DNA from: Mesorhizobium zhangyense
Lineage (GTDB): Bacteria; Pseudomonadota; Alphaproteobacteria; Rhizobiales; Rhizobiaceae
Direction: 5' to 3'
DNA length: 64,000 bases
NCBI RefSeq assembly: GCF_011045115.1
Contig: NZ_JAAKZG010000002.1
Coordinates: forward strand, 434,001-498,000
Shown piece after piece: positions 29,541 through 40,501 of the stretch (position 1 is the first letter of the stretch; each line of letters begins with the position of its first letter). Made by a program: the position numbers and the translations under genes. The notes beneath the pieces are model-generated. The model was not told the origin of the DNA, did no database searches, and was given only the letters and a program-made list of their open reading frames with translations.

Positions 29541-29556
29541 TCCAGCATATGCTGGA
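29541..29556. repeat. 16-bp perfect palindrome after the SDR gene
   Basis: TCCAGCATATGCTGGA, no spacer, just downstream of the SDR stop and before the converging DUF3750 gene. It has no T-run, so it is not a good terminator; it looks more like a protein-binding palindrome or a weak hairpin. Confidence 0.4.
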
Positions 29557-29631
29557 TTCAATGAAAGTCCTGTATAAACAAATAGATGGACCAATAATCC
29601 GATTCAGAACATGACGCTGTTCGGAAGAAGT

Positions 29632-30420
29632 CTATTCTATCAGCACGGAATGTGTTCCGCTGGCGATCCGTGTTTCCGTGCGCCAGAGATCGAGCCGGCC
29701 ATAGGCGGGTATGAGAAGTGCTGGCCGCGCAAAATCCATTCCTGCCACCAGACCCAGGAACTGGAGTTCGATGCCGCTCTCGGCTCCTGCGGCGATGCCC
29801 AACAGCCCGCCGAGCGTGGCCTTGAAATCATGGCGTTGCCGGTCCCAGCCGAAAGAGGCCGCACCCGGCGCGTAATCGCGGCCGACGGCGTTGGAAGGCA
29901 TGCGGGCTCCCATCTGCGGCACCGATCGAATGACATGGGCAACGAAGCTGTTGGAGTTCGGCCCGGGCCAGATGTGGTAGTCGCCGGCCTTCGAATAGGG
30001 ATAATCCGCGATCGCTGTATCGATGTTTGCAAGCACCGCTTCCGCACTCGCGCCGTGAAGCTGGTGAACGATCTCCGGCGTGTTGGAATACCAGTAGGCG
30101 TCGGCCGCATAGGCATTCTTGCGGATGGGGCTGCCCCAGCCGACCTTGTCATAGCGTTCATATTCGGTAGCGCCCGGCCGTTTGACCACGATCCAGCAAT
30201 GGAGTGAGAACGCGCCCTTCATGCCACCCGTGCGCGCAGCCATTATGTAGACTGCCGCCTTGTCGTCGGCGCTTGCCGGCTGAAGCAGGCCGGAGCTTCC
30301 CCATGCTGCCTCCCGCCATGTGGAAGGTCGATCCTGCAGGCTCCACCAGGCGACTGTTGCCAATGTCGGCAAGAGGAAAACGACCCCGATGAAGAGGATC
30401 AACCGGACGACGAACCTCAT
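29632..30420 (-). CDS. DUF3750 family protein
   Basis: 262 residues. One N-terminal membrane helix (VRLILFIGVVFLLPTLATVAWWSL), then a periplasmic domain with conserved AARTGGMKGAFSLHCWIVVK, PNSNSFVAHVIR and FGWDRQRHDFKATLGGLLG. The N-S-N-S-F...H pattern is the core of DUF3750; biochemical function is not known. It is divergent from the asparaginase gene. Confidence 0.85.
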   Translation of the reverse strand: MRFVVRLILFIGVVFLLPTLATVAWWSLQDRPSTWREAAWGSSGLLQPASADDKAAVYIMAARTGGMKGAFSLHCWIVVKRPGATEYERYDKVGWGSPIRKNAYAADAYWYSNTPEIVHQLHGASAEAVLANIDTAIADYPYSKAGDYHIWPGPNSNSFVAHVIRSVPQMGARMPSNAVGRDYAPGAASFGWDRQRHDFKATLGGLLGIAAGAESGIELQFLGLVAGMDFARPALLIPAYGRLDLWRTETRIASGTHSVLIE

Positions 30421-30497
30421 CTATCGAAAACCTTTGCCTTGGAGCCGTGAACCGAATAGGGCGTTGCAAACAAGGCCAGTTCAATTTCGGTGAAATC

Positions 30498-31502
30498 ATG
30501 ACGGATCCGGTTCTCGTCGAAGTCCTGCGCGGCGATATCGTTGAAAGCGTTCATCGCGGCACGGTCGCGATCTTCGATGCCGACGGCAAAGCGATGCTGG
30601 AGATCGGCGATACGTCGCAGGCGGTCTTTCCGCGCTCAGCCGTCAAGGCGATCCAGGCGCTGCCGCTGGTCGAGACAGGTGCTGCGGATGCCTACGGCTT
30701 TGGCGACAAGGAACTGGCGCTGGCTTGCGCCTCGCACAATGGCGAGACAGCGCATGTCGAACTGGCCCGCGCCATGCTGGCAAAAGCGGGCCTGAGCGAG
30801 AGCGCGCTGGAATGCGGCGCGCATTGGCCGTCCTACCAGAATGCCACGACCGCACTGGCAAGAGCCGGCGGATCGCCAAGCGCCCTGCACAACAACTGCT
30901 CGGGAAAGCATGCCGGTTTCATCTGCGCCTGCTGCCACGCCGGCATCGAGCATCATGGCTATGTGAAGGCCGGGCATGCCTACCAGGAAATGGTGCGTGA
31001 GGCGATGGAAGGCGTGACCGGCGCTGCGCACAATGCCGACAATCGTGGCACCGACGGCTGCTCTATCCCGACCTACGCGGTGCCACTCAGGAACATCGCG
31101 CATGGATTTGCTCGGATGGCGACGGGAGTAGGACTTGCGCGTGCACGCGCAACGGCGGCGAAGCGCCTGTTTTCTGCCTGCATGGCCGAGCCCTTCTACG
31201 TTGCCGGCTCCGAGCGGTCGGACACCAAACTCATGGAAACTGCCCCGGGACGCATCTTCGTCAAGATCGGCGCGGAGGGCGTATTTTGCGCCGCCGTGCC
31301 CGAACTTGGCCTTGGCATCGCGCTGAAATGCGACGATGGCGCCGGGCGGGCGGCCGAAGTTATGGTTGCGGCGGTTCTCGCGAAGCTTCTGGCAAAGGAT
31401 GAGGCGCTGGCGGAAAAGCTCAACACGCTCGCCAATCCGGCACTCGTGAACTGGAACGGCATTACCGTTGGCAGCCTGCGGCCGGCAGCGGCTTTGGCGT
31501 AA
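30498..31502 (+). CDS. L-asparaginase, rhizobial (class 3) type
   Basis: 334 residues, family of Rhizobium etli asparaginase II, unrelated to E. coli AnsA/AnsB. It shows the FPRSAVKAIQ motif with the Ser47-Lys50 tandem, NNCSGKHAGF with the zinc-site Cys and Lys, and GTDGCSIPTY with the second zinc-site Cys. Hydrolyses asparagine to aspartate and ammonia. Start ATG 30498 (MTDPVLVEVL) chosen because it begins the conserved fold and TCGGTGAA lies upstream; the frame open from 30447 adds an atypical stretch. It converges on the Tat protein gene 11 bases away. Confidence 0.9.
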   Translation: MTDPVLVEVLRGDIVESVHRGTVAIFDADGKAMLEIGDTSQAVFPRSAVKAIQALPLVETGAADAYGFGDKELALACASHNGETAHVELARAMLAKAGLSESALECGAHWPSYQNATTALARAGGSPSALHNNCSGKHAGFICACCHAGIEHHGYVKAGHAYQEMVREAMEGVTGAAHNADNRGTDGCSIPTYAVPLRNIAHGFARMATGVGLARARATAAKRLFSACMAEPFYVAGSERSDTKLMETAPGRIFVKIGAEGVFCAAVPELGLGIALKCDDGAGRAAEVMVAAVLAKLLAKDEALAEKLNTLANPALVNWNGITVGSLRPAAALA

Positions 31503-31513
31503 CTGCCCGCCGT

Positions 31514-32893
31514 TCAGCTTGCGTGGTTGCGCTCTATGGTGAGGTGCGCGAAGCCGCCATTGCCGCCGGAGGCAAGGTCGCCTGTGGCGGCATCGAGCCA
31601 GCGATGGCCGACAATCGCGCCGTTCTTGGTGCCGTCGATGATGTTGTCGGTAATGACCGCCGAGCCCGCACCTTCCACAACGGTCACCGCAATTCCGGTG
31701 CCGGCGTTGCGGACGACATTGCCGGTGGCGGTTACATTGCGCAGATATGGCCCCCAGCCGATATTGATGCCGAAGGATGGTGCGTTTTCCACCACATTGC
31801 CGGTGACCGCAGTGTCGGCCTCTATGCCGATGCCAATGCCGAAACCGGCGGCGTCAGGTGGGTAGGGGCCTTGCTTCGATAGGTTGCGGACGATGTTGTT
31901 GGAACAGATGCCGAGCCGTCCGCCTTCGTTGAAATTGACGATCGAGATGCCGTTGGCGGCGCCATCGACGATGTTGCCGGTGATGACTGCGCCCTCGAAC
32001 GAGAATTCGGAATAGATCGCGGTTTCGCCTAGCCGCGAACAGGTGTTGCCGGCTATCTGGACATTGTTTGCGCTGTTGGCGCGGATGGCGGAAAAGGCGC
32101 AATCCGAAACCATGTTGTTGGCGATCATCACATTGCCGGTACGGAAAGCATTGATGCCGTTGCCATATTGGCCGGTGCCGCCATTGCGCGCGGCAATCCG
32201 CTCGACGCGATTGCCTGTCACGATGGTGCCATCTTCGGCCGGCTGCCAGCGATGGACGAGAATGCCGCCATTGCCGCAGTCGGTGACGGTATTGCTGGTG
32301 ATCTGCATGCGCCCGGCTTCGACGGAATAGATGCCGGCATCCGCTGCACCAGAAATCGTCGAACGCTCGATGCGGCCGGATGCGGCTTCAAGAGAAATAC
32401 CGTTCTTGCCGCTGGCGATGATCTGGCAATTGTCGATGGAAAGCTGGCTGACGCGGCGCAGATCGATGAGGCCTTGCGTGTAGTCCCCAAGCCATTTGTT
32501 GGCACCATCCAGCACGAGACCGGACAGGTCGATGATCTCTGCATCTTCGGCGGCGAACAAATGACCGTCGCCGCCATAGATGATGCGCGTGGCGCCAGGC
32601 ACGCCGGTGAGGCGGACGCGCCGCGGCAGGGCAAGATTGGAAACGACATAGCTGCCCGGCGGAAGAAAGACCGGCATGTCGCGCTCTGCCGAGCGCTGCA
32701 TCATTTTCGCGAACGCCTTGCTCTGGTCCTCGAATGCGCCGGGCCGAACGCCAAACTCGGTCGCATCGATCGAGCCGCGCATGGACGCGAGTTCGACGCC
32801 TGCAATGCTTGCTGCCGTGGCACTTAGCGGCACGGTCAGTCCGCCGACGGCAAAGCCGGCCGTGCCGGCAAGAAAGCGGCGTCTGTTCAGCAT
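31514..32893 (-). CDS. Tat-exported right-handed parallel beta-helix repeat protein
   Basis: 459 residues from ATG 32893. The N-terminus NRRRFLAGTAGFAVGG is a twin-arginine signal. The remainder is a long series of short repeats such as NTVTDCGNGGI, NRVERIAARNGG, NMVSDCAFSAIRAN, NIVDGAANGIS, NVVENAPSFGIN, typical of pectate-lyase-like beta-helices. It fits the 'twin-arg-translocated uncharacterized repeat protein' family seen in Rhizobiales. Another ATG at 32908 with a GGATGAG site is a possible start. Substrate, probably a polysaccharide, unknown. Confidence 0.85.
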   Translation of the reverse strand: MLNRRRFLAGTAGFAVGGLTVPLSATAASIAGVELASMRGSIDATEFGVRPGAFEDQSKAFAKMMQRSAERDMPVFLPPGSYVVSNLALPRRVRLTGVPGATRIIYGGDGHLFAAEDAEIIDLSGLVLDGANKWLGDYTQGLIDLRRVSQLSIDNCQIIASGKNGISLEAASGRIERSTISGAADAGIYSVEAGRMQITSNTVTDCGNGGILVHRWQPAEDGTIVTGNRVERIAARNGGTGQYGNGINAFRTGNVMIANNMVSDCAFSAIRANSANNVQIAGNTCSRLGETAIYSEFSFEGAVITGNIVDGAANGISIVNFNEGGRLGICSNNIVRNLSKQGPYPPDAAGFGIGIGIEADTAVTGNVVENAPSFGINIGWGPYLRNVTATGNVVRNAGTGIAVTVVEGAGSAVITDNIIDGTKNGAIVGHRWLDAATGDLASGGNGGFAHLTIERNHAS

Positions 32894-33003
32894 TGGCACA
32901 GCTTCCATCTCATCCGATCGTCGCAGCACGAACCATGCCAGTAGCATCTTATACGGCCAAGGGATTGCTTGTCGGATGTCAAGCCAGCGCTTAAGCTTGC
33001 GTC

Positions 33004-33477
33004 ATGAGCAGAGCTTTCACACGCGAGGATGACAACGAAGCCATCGCCGACATAGGTGAGCGGCCGGTCAGTTCTCACCGCAATCTCGTTACCGAACACG
33101 GTCTTGCCCTCATCGAGGCCGAGCTAGCCGAACTGCGCGAGGAACTCGGCAAGGCGGAGCGGCAAGCCGATCGCGAGCGGCTGGCGCTGGTTTCGCGTGA
33201 CCTGCGTTACTGGACGGCGCGGCGCGAGAGCGCAGAGCTTTCAGTGCCGGAGCCCGGCAGCGACGTGGTACGCTTCGGCATGGGCGTGACACTGGAAGGC
33301 GACGACGGCAAGAAAGTGCACTGGAAGATCGTCGGCGAGGACGAAGCCGACCCGGCAAAAGGCACCATCTCGCATGTTTCCCCGATGGCCGTTGCGCTGT
33401 TCGGGAAATCGCTCGGCGACACAGCTACGGTCAACGGCAACGAGTGGGAAATCGTCAAGCTGACCAGCGGCGGCTGA
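33004..33477 (+). CDS. GreA/GreB-family transcription factor
   Basis: 157 residues. An N-terminal coiled coil (LVTEHGLALIEAELAELREELGKAERQADRERLALVSRDLRYWTARRESAEL) and a C-terminal FKBP-like domain (VRFGMGVTLEGDDGKKVHWKIVGEDEADPAKGTISHVSPMAVALFGKSLGD) match Gre factors. The acidic tip residues of true cleavage factors are not obvious, so it may be a secondary-channel regulator rather than the main GreA. Converges on the Doc toxin gene. Confidence 0.82.
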   Translation: MSRAFTREDDNEAIADIGERPVSSHRNLVTEHGLALIEAELAELREELGKAERQADRERLALVSRDLRYWTARRESAELSVPEPGSDVVRFGMGVTLEGDDGKKVHWKIVGEDEADPAKGTISHVSPMAVALFGKSLGDTATVNGNEWEIVKLTSGG

Positions 33478-33487
33478 GGCTGCCGGA

Positions 33488-33877
33488 TCAGGCTTCCAGT
33501 TTTATCGTGTGGTCGCGGAAGAAGGCTGTCGCGCCGGTTTCGTCGATTTCGCCTGCCGCCACCCCCATCACAAAAGTGTAGAGCGTTCCGTCGTCGGCGG
33601 TTAGTCCATAGCCGTTTACAATGAGGAACGTGCCCGCAGCAACGATCGCTGTGCGTTTGTTGCCATCGACGAAAGCGTGATTGCGTGCGATGCCGAAAAC
33701 ATAAGCAGCCGCCAATTCGTGGACAGTCGGCTTACCGTAGGACGCCTTGTTTTCAGCACGCGCAAGTGCGGACTCAAGAGAATTTTCGTCTCTCAAGCCT
33801 TGCGCCCCGCCATGCCGCCGCAACTGCTCGGAGTGCATCGCCTCCACGACGCGCCGTGACAGGAATTCCCAGCTCAT
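33488..33877 (-). CDS. doc: Doc-type toxin (Fic/Doc family, death on curing)
   Basis: 129 residues; the catalytic motif HAFVDGNKRTA (67-77) defines a Fic/Doc fold. Doc toxins phosphorylate EF-Tu and stop translation until neutralised. It overlaps the antitoxin gene by four bases (ATGA), with the antitoxin first, the usual phd/doc order. Conserved catalytic residues suggest it is active. Confidence 0.9.
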   Translation of the reverse strand: MSWEFLSRRVVEAMHSEQLRRHGGAQGLRDENSLESALARAENKASYGKPTVHELAAAYVFGIARNHAFVDGNKRTAIVAAGTFLIVNGYGLTADDGTLYTFVMGVAAGEIDETGATAFFRDHTIKLEA

Positions 33878-34095
33878 TCGGCGAGTTTCTGCAGTGCTAC
33901 CTTGTATTTATCCATGACTTCGCGCGCGGCAGCCATTTGCCGTTCGAAAGCGTCGTCGGTCGGCTTGAAAGCGAAACCTTCGCTGCTCTCGATCAGTTCG
34001 AGCGTATCGCCGGCCTTGAGGTTCAGGCGATTGAGGGTTTCCTTGGGAATGATCACACCCTCGGAATTGCCGATCTTGCGAATGACGGTGTTCAT
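33874..34095 (-). CDS. AbrB/MazE-type antitoxin
   Basis: 73 residues from ATG 34095 (MNTVIRKIGNSEGVIIPKETLNRLNLKAGDTLELIE), a SpoVT/AbrB swapped-hairpin DNA-binding domain followed by a C-terminal helix that should bind the Doc toxin. Pairing an AbrB-type antitoxin with Doc instead of Phd is a known but less common combination. A longer frame from 34131 would start inside the operator and is rejected. GGAACGAAAG precedes the start. Confidence 0.86.
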   Translation of the reverse strand: MNTVIRKIGNSEGVIIPKETLNRLNLKAGDTLELIESSEGFAFKPTDDAFERQMAAAREVMDKYKVALQKLAE

Positions 34096-34106
34096 GGCTT
34101 TCGTTC

Positions 34107-34133
34107 CGATGTTATAACTCATGTATAACATCG
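34107..34133. promoter_or_regulatory. Inverted-repeat operator of the toxin-antitoxin operon
   Basis: 10-bp arms CGATGTTATA and TATAACATCG separated by 7 bases, just 12 bases upstream of the antitoxin ATG. This is the expected place for autorepression by the AbrB-type antitoxin/toxin complex. Confidence 0.7.
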
Positions 34134-34158
34134 GGGGATCGGAAATTCAACGACCGCG

Positions 34159-36281
<2,123 letters not shown>

Positions 36282-36285
<4 letters not shown>

Positions 36286-37724
36286 GATGCGGCTCCGATC
36301 AATTCGTCGAGCCTTGCAGCAGGCAATGCTTCACAAAAAACCGTGCCGTCCGTCGGTGCCGGGTGACGATCTGCCTTGATGGTTTCAACGGGGCGTTCGG
36401 ACTTCACAGGGAAAACGGTCGTGCCGACGATTGCCCGTTTTCCGGCTTTGTATTCGGCGATCCGCTTGTTGCGCGCTTCGATGACACGGCTCTGGATAAG
36501 CCCTTTGGCGAGGCTCCTGAGTATGCCGCCTTCGGCCTCGATCACCTGGAATTCCTGCCAGGCCGCCTCGCACAACGCCGCAGTCAGCGCCTCGACACCG
36601 CCGGAACCGGAGGCCGGGTCGCTGACAAAGCCGATATGGCTTTCGCCAGCCATGATGAGTTGGGTGTTGCGCGCGATGCGCCGTGCAAAGCCTTCCGGCA
36701 AGCCATGGGTGATGGTGTGGGGCAGGATGGCGACCGAGTCCGCGCCACCGGCAACGGCCGCAAAGCTGGCCAATGTCGTGCGCAGGATGTTGGTCTCCGG
36801 GTCTTTCACGGTCATCATCCGGTAGGACGTTTCGGCGTGAATGGCCGCCTGTGAAGGCGCAATCGAGCAGGCTTGCTGGACCCGTGCCCAGAGTTTTCGC
36901 AACGCCCTGATCTTGGCCATCGACAGGAACTGATCCTGATCGACGCTGAGCGAGAAGCCGATATGCGGGGCCGCGTAGAGCAGAGCCTGGCGCGCTTCTT
37001 CGAACAGCCGAAGGTGGGCGACGGCTGAAGCCAGCATGACGCCGAGTTCCTGCGCTTCCGTGGCACCCGCATTGTGCAGGACGCGGCCATCCGCCTCCAG
37101 AAGCACGCCCGGAACGCCAAGCGCAAAGAAATGCGCCAGCGATTGCGGCATCGATGCCTGGAGCGCCTCGATCGACATGCGCAAACGCCCCGTGCCGGCG
37201 AAGATCGCTGCCGGGTCGATGCCGAAGGATAGATTGAGCTTTGCCGGATCGGCGCGCCGTTTGGTCAGGATCGCAACCAGCCAGTCGGCCATGGCCCGGC
37301 TGGAAGGATGCACGTCGATCCGCAGATAGGTGCGGTTCAATACCACGCCTTCCAGAACCGCATCGAGCGCTTCGGCGGTTCCGGGCAGACCGTAGCCGAA
37401 TGCGTTCGGCGCGCCGTCGAATACCAGCGAAAGCCCCGTCGCGCCCTGGTTTATCTCTTCCAGCGCCTGCCTGTTCGCTCGCTTGGGGTCCGGATCATCG
37501 ATGCGCTGCGTGATGATCCATGGCGCTTCCGCATTCTGGCGCGACAGGAACTCCGCGCTTTGCGCACGCTCGTAGAGCGGATCGATGCGGATTCCATCGT
37601 CTGTGTGCGAAACCAGCGTCTCTTCGAACGAAGCGCCGGAAAGCGCTTTTTGCGCCAGCGCTGTCCAGCGCTCGCGGTCCGCCGGTTGGAATTCGACATC
37701 GCTGAAAATCGCTCGGGCGTCCAT
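36282..37724 (-). CDS. mutA: Methylmalonyl-CoA mutase, small subunit
   Basis: 480 residues, homologous to the catalytic half of the large subunit but without a cobalamin-binding domain (no DxHxxG). Conserved stretches include TETLAS-like [26 protein letters not shown] and [33 protein letters not shown]. It precedes the large subunit in the operon, four-base overlap, as in the usual heterodimeric enzyme. Confidence 0.93.
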
Positions 37725-37973
37725 ACGTGATCCCTGTTCTCCCGACCTTATCCGAGCAGAGCCCGAATATTATGGCCACCGGCGTTGTGTCGCAATGCAA
37801 GCACACGCACAACGGCTTTTCCGATTGCCAAACCATAACGCCGACTGCAACCCTCAATCCGTCAATTTGCGCGATTGCCATTGTGACGCTGCAACCACGC
37901 CACTATACCTTTGTCGGAGTTCCTGGCGTTTTCGGGCTAGGCGGTCGACTTGGTTTTTGGAGAGCTGGAAAAT
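37725..37973. other. Divergent intergenic region, mutA / HerA-like gene
   Basis: 249 bases between divergent genes. It must contain both promoters, but I could not assign boxes with confidence and saw no strong inverted repeat. Confidence 0.4.
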
Positions 37974-39506
37974 ATGGCGCAGGAAGACAGCATTTTCATC
38001 GGGGCCAGCCGCAAGCCTGATGACAGCTATCAAAGGCCCGAAAGTCTGCTCCTGAGATACGGAAACCGGCACGGCCTGATCACGGGCGCCACGGGTACGG
38101 GCAAGACGGTGACGCTGCAGATTCTCGCCGAAGGCTTTTCCAACGCCGGCGTTCCTGTCTTCTGCGCCGACGTCAAGGGCGATCTGTCGGGCATTGCGGC
38201 GGTCGGCGAGCCGAAGGATTTTCTGCTCAAGCGCGCCGAAGCGATCAAACTCGATCCTTATGAGTTCCGCGAAACACCGGTGATTTTCTGGGATCTGTTC
38301 GGTGAACAGGGCCATCCGATCCGGGCGACCGTCACCGAAATGGGACCGCTGCTGCTGTCGCGGCTGATGAACCTTACCAACGCGCAGGAAGGCGTTCTCA
38401 ACATCGCCTTCAAGATCGCCGACGAGGAGGGGCTTCTCCTCCTCGACATGAAGGACCTGCAGTCGATGCTGGCCAATATGGCCACACGCTCGGAAGAGCT
38501 TTCGGCGCGCTATGGCAACGTCAACAAGACCTCGGTCGGCGCGATCCAGCGCTCGCTGCTCGTTCTCGAACAGCAGGGCGGCAAGAATTTCTTCGGCGAG
38601 CCGGCGCTGAGGATCCCCGACATCATGCGCACGACCGCCGATGGGCGTGGCGCTGTGAATGTGCTCGCGGCTGACAAGCTGATGACGAACCCGCGGCTCT
38701 ATTCCACCTTCCTGCTCTGGCTGCTTTCCGAACTCTTCGAGGAACTGCCGGAAGTGGGCGATCCGGAAAAGCCGCGTCTCGTTTTCTTCTTCGATGAAGC
38801 GCACTTGCTGTTCAATGAAGCGCCCAAGGCGTTGCTGGACCGTGTCGAGCAGGTCGTTCGGCTCATCCGTTCCAAGGGCGTCGGCGTGTATTTCGTCACG
38901 CAGAACCCGCTGGACGTGCCGGAAACGGTTCTTGCGCAGCTCGGCAATCGCCTCCAGCACGCGTTGCGCGCCTATACGCCGCGCGAAACGAACGCTGTGA
39001 AGGTCGCGGCCGATACGTTCCGGCCCAACCCGGATTTCAAGACGTTCGAAGCGATAACCAATCTCAGCACCGGCGAGGCGCTGGTTTCGACGCTTGAGGA
39101 CAAGGGCGTTCCCTCGATGGTCCAGCGAACCTTGATTCGCCCGCCGTCTTCGCGCATCGGGCCGCTGACGCCGGAAGAACGGCGCAAGGTGATCAATGCC
39201 AGCCCGGTGACAGGTCAGTACGACCAGATGATCGATCGCGAGTCCGCCTACGAAATGTTGCTCGCTCGAGCCAAGCAGGCACAGACTGAGCCTCAGGGCG
39301 AAACGCAGGCGAGCGGCGGCGGCTGGACATTGCCGGATTTTGGCGGCGGTAGCTCGCAGCAAACCACTGGACGCCGCACGGGGCAACCACGGGCTTCCGG
39401 ACGGCAGACGGTCGCGGAAGCGGCAATCAAGTCGGTGGTGCGGTCGGTCGGCTCCTCGCTAGGCCGGGCGCTGGTGCGCGGCATTCTCGGAAGCTTGAAG
39501 CGGTGA
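37974..39506 (+). CDS. HerA-like ATPase (DUF853 family)
   Basis: 510 residues. Walker A GATGTGKT, Walker B FFFDEAHLLF, and C-terminal VYFVTQNPLDVPETVLAQLGNR with an arginine-finger-like region are typical of the HerA/FtsK-like DUF853 ATPases (E. coli YjgR). The C-terminus is low-complexity (GGGSSQQTTGRRTGQ...) followed by a short helix. Function in bacteria is not settled. Start ATG 37974 (MAQEDSIFIGAS) follows GGAGAGCTGGAA; the frame open from 37950 is less likely. Confidence 0.85.
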   Translation: MAQEDSIFIGASRKPDDSYQRPESLLLRYGNRHGLITGATGTGKTVTLQILAEGFSNAGVPVFCADVKGDLSGIAAVGEPKDFLLKRAEAIKLDPYEFRETPVIFWDLFGEQGHPIRATVTEMGPLLLSRLMNLTNAQEGVLNIAFKIADEEGLLLLDMKDLQSMLANMATRSEELSARYGNVNKTSVGAIQRSLLVLEQQGGKNFFGEPALRIPDIMRTTADGRGAVNVLAADKLMTNPRLYSTFLLWLLSELFEELPEVGDPEKPRLVFFFDEAHLLFNEAPKALLDRVEQVVRLIRSKGVGVYFVTQNPLDVPETVLAQLGNRLQHALRAYTPRETNAVKVAADTFRPNPDFKTFEAITNLSTGEALVSTLEDKGVPSMVQRTLIRPPSSRIGPLTPEERRKVINASPVTGQYDQMIDRESAYEMLLARAKQAQTEPQGETQASGGGWTLPDFGGGSSQQTTGRRTGQPRASGRQTVAEAAIKSVVRSVGSSLGRALVRGILGSLKR

Positions 39507-39516
39507 TCCAAAAACA

Positions 39517-39542
39517 AAGGACCGGCCAAGGCCGGTCCTTTG
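39517..39542. terminator. Bidirectional terminator between converging genes
   Basis: Perfect 12-bp inverted repeat AAAGGACCGGCC-AA-GGCCGGTCCTTT. The A-tract on one side and T-tract on the other make it usable from both directions: for the HerA-like gene (plus) and the L,D-transpeptidase gene (minus). Confidence 0.85.
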
Positions 39543-39566
39543 AAGTGAGTGCTCGGTTCAGAGCTG

Positions 39567-40304
39567 TCAGGCGACGCCGCCGAGACCGCCGGTAACCAGG
39601 ATCGGGGTCTTGTTCGGGACGCGATCATAGAGATCGATGATATCCTGGTTCATCAGGCGTACGCAGCCGGACGAAACCGACTTGCCGATCGAGCTCCATT
39701 CCGGCGAGCCGTGCAGGCGATAGAGCGTGTCCTGATTGTTCTGGAAGATATAGAGCGCGCGGGCGCCGAGCGGGTTCATCAGGCCGGGCTGCATGCCGCC
39801 ATTGGCAGCGCTGTACTTGGCGAGTTCCGGCTGCCGTCCGATCATCTCGTCTGGCGGCGTCCATGTCGGCCACTTGCGCTTCCACTGGATGACGGCGCGG
39901 CCGGACCATTCGAAACCGGCGCGGCCAAGGCCGACGCCGTAGCGCATGGCTTCGCCGCCTTCGCGGACCAGATAGAGGAAGTGATTCGACGTATCGACGA
40001 CGATTGTGCCCGGGCGCTCGCCCGTCGGGTCCTGCACGACCTGCCGCAGGAAACGCTTGTTCATCTTCTTGAGCGGGATACCGGGGACTTCGTAACCTTC
40101 GTCAGTGACGGGACCGTACATCATCGCGTAGTCGCCGAAAGACGAATCGACGCTGAGCTGCGGAGCCTCTGGCGGCGGGCCGTCGACATAAGCGCCGCGC
40201 GAGACGGTGCTGCATGCGGAAACGGCCAATGAGGCGGCACTTACAGCCGCTGCCCCAAGAAAGCCGCGGCGATTTAAGCGAATGGAGGAGAGTGTGTCAG
40301 TCAT
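39567..40304 (-). CDS. L,D-transpeptidase (YkuD family), Tat/lipoprotein-type export signal
   Basis: 245 residues. The N-terminus RLNRRGFLGAAAVSAASLAVSACS combines a twin-arginine motif with a possible lipobox ending at Cys31. The catalytic domain has YRLHGSPEW and SVSSGCVRLMNQD with the conserved His and nucleophilic Cys. It cross-links peptidoglycan by 3-3 bonds or attaches proteins to it, in the periplasm. Rhizobiales carry many paralogues of this family. Confidence 0.92.
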   Translation of the reverse strand: MTDTLSSIRLNRRGFLGAAAVSAASLAVSACSTVSRGAYVDGPPPEAPQLSVDSSFGDYAMMYGPVTDEGYEVPGIPLKKMNKRFLRQVVQDPTGERPGTIVVDTSNHFLYLVREGGEAMRYGVGLGRAGFEWSGRAVIQWKRKWPTWTPPDEMIGRQPELAKYSAANGGMQPGLMNPLGARALYIFQNNQDTLYRLHGSPEWSSIGKSVSSGCVRLMNQDIIDLYDRVPNKTPILVTGGLGGVA

Positions 40305-40501
40305 GATGCCCTTTTAAATCCCGGCGCTGAAAAGGATAGTTAACAGCGTCGCAAAATTCCGTGAACGCTCCGCGAGCGGAACGCTTTCCATCTCCCAAAG
40401 TTCGAGCGCGATAAGCGGTTTCGATTCTGGCCTGACGGTGAAGAAAAAAGGGCGAAGATGTGACGGGCGCGCCTTGTGGCATATCGGCCACGGCGGGGCC
40501 G

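Noticed and set aside
37854-39386. Minus-strand frame of 510 codons opposite the HerA-like gene
   Set aside because: The plus-strand frame has Walker motifs; the antisense frame has none.
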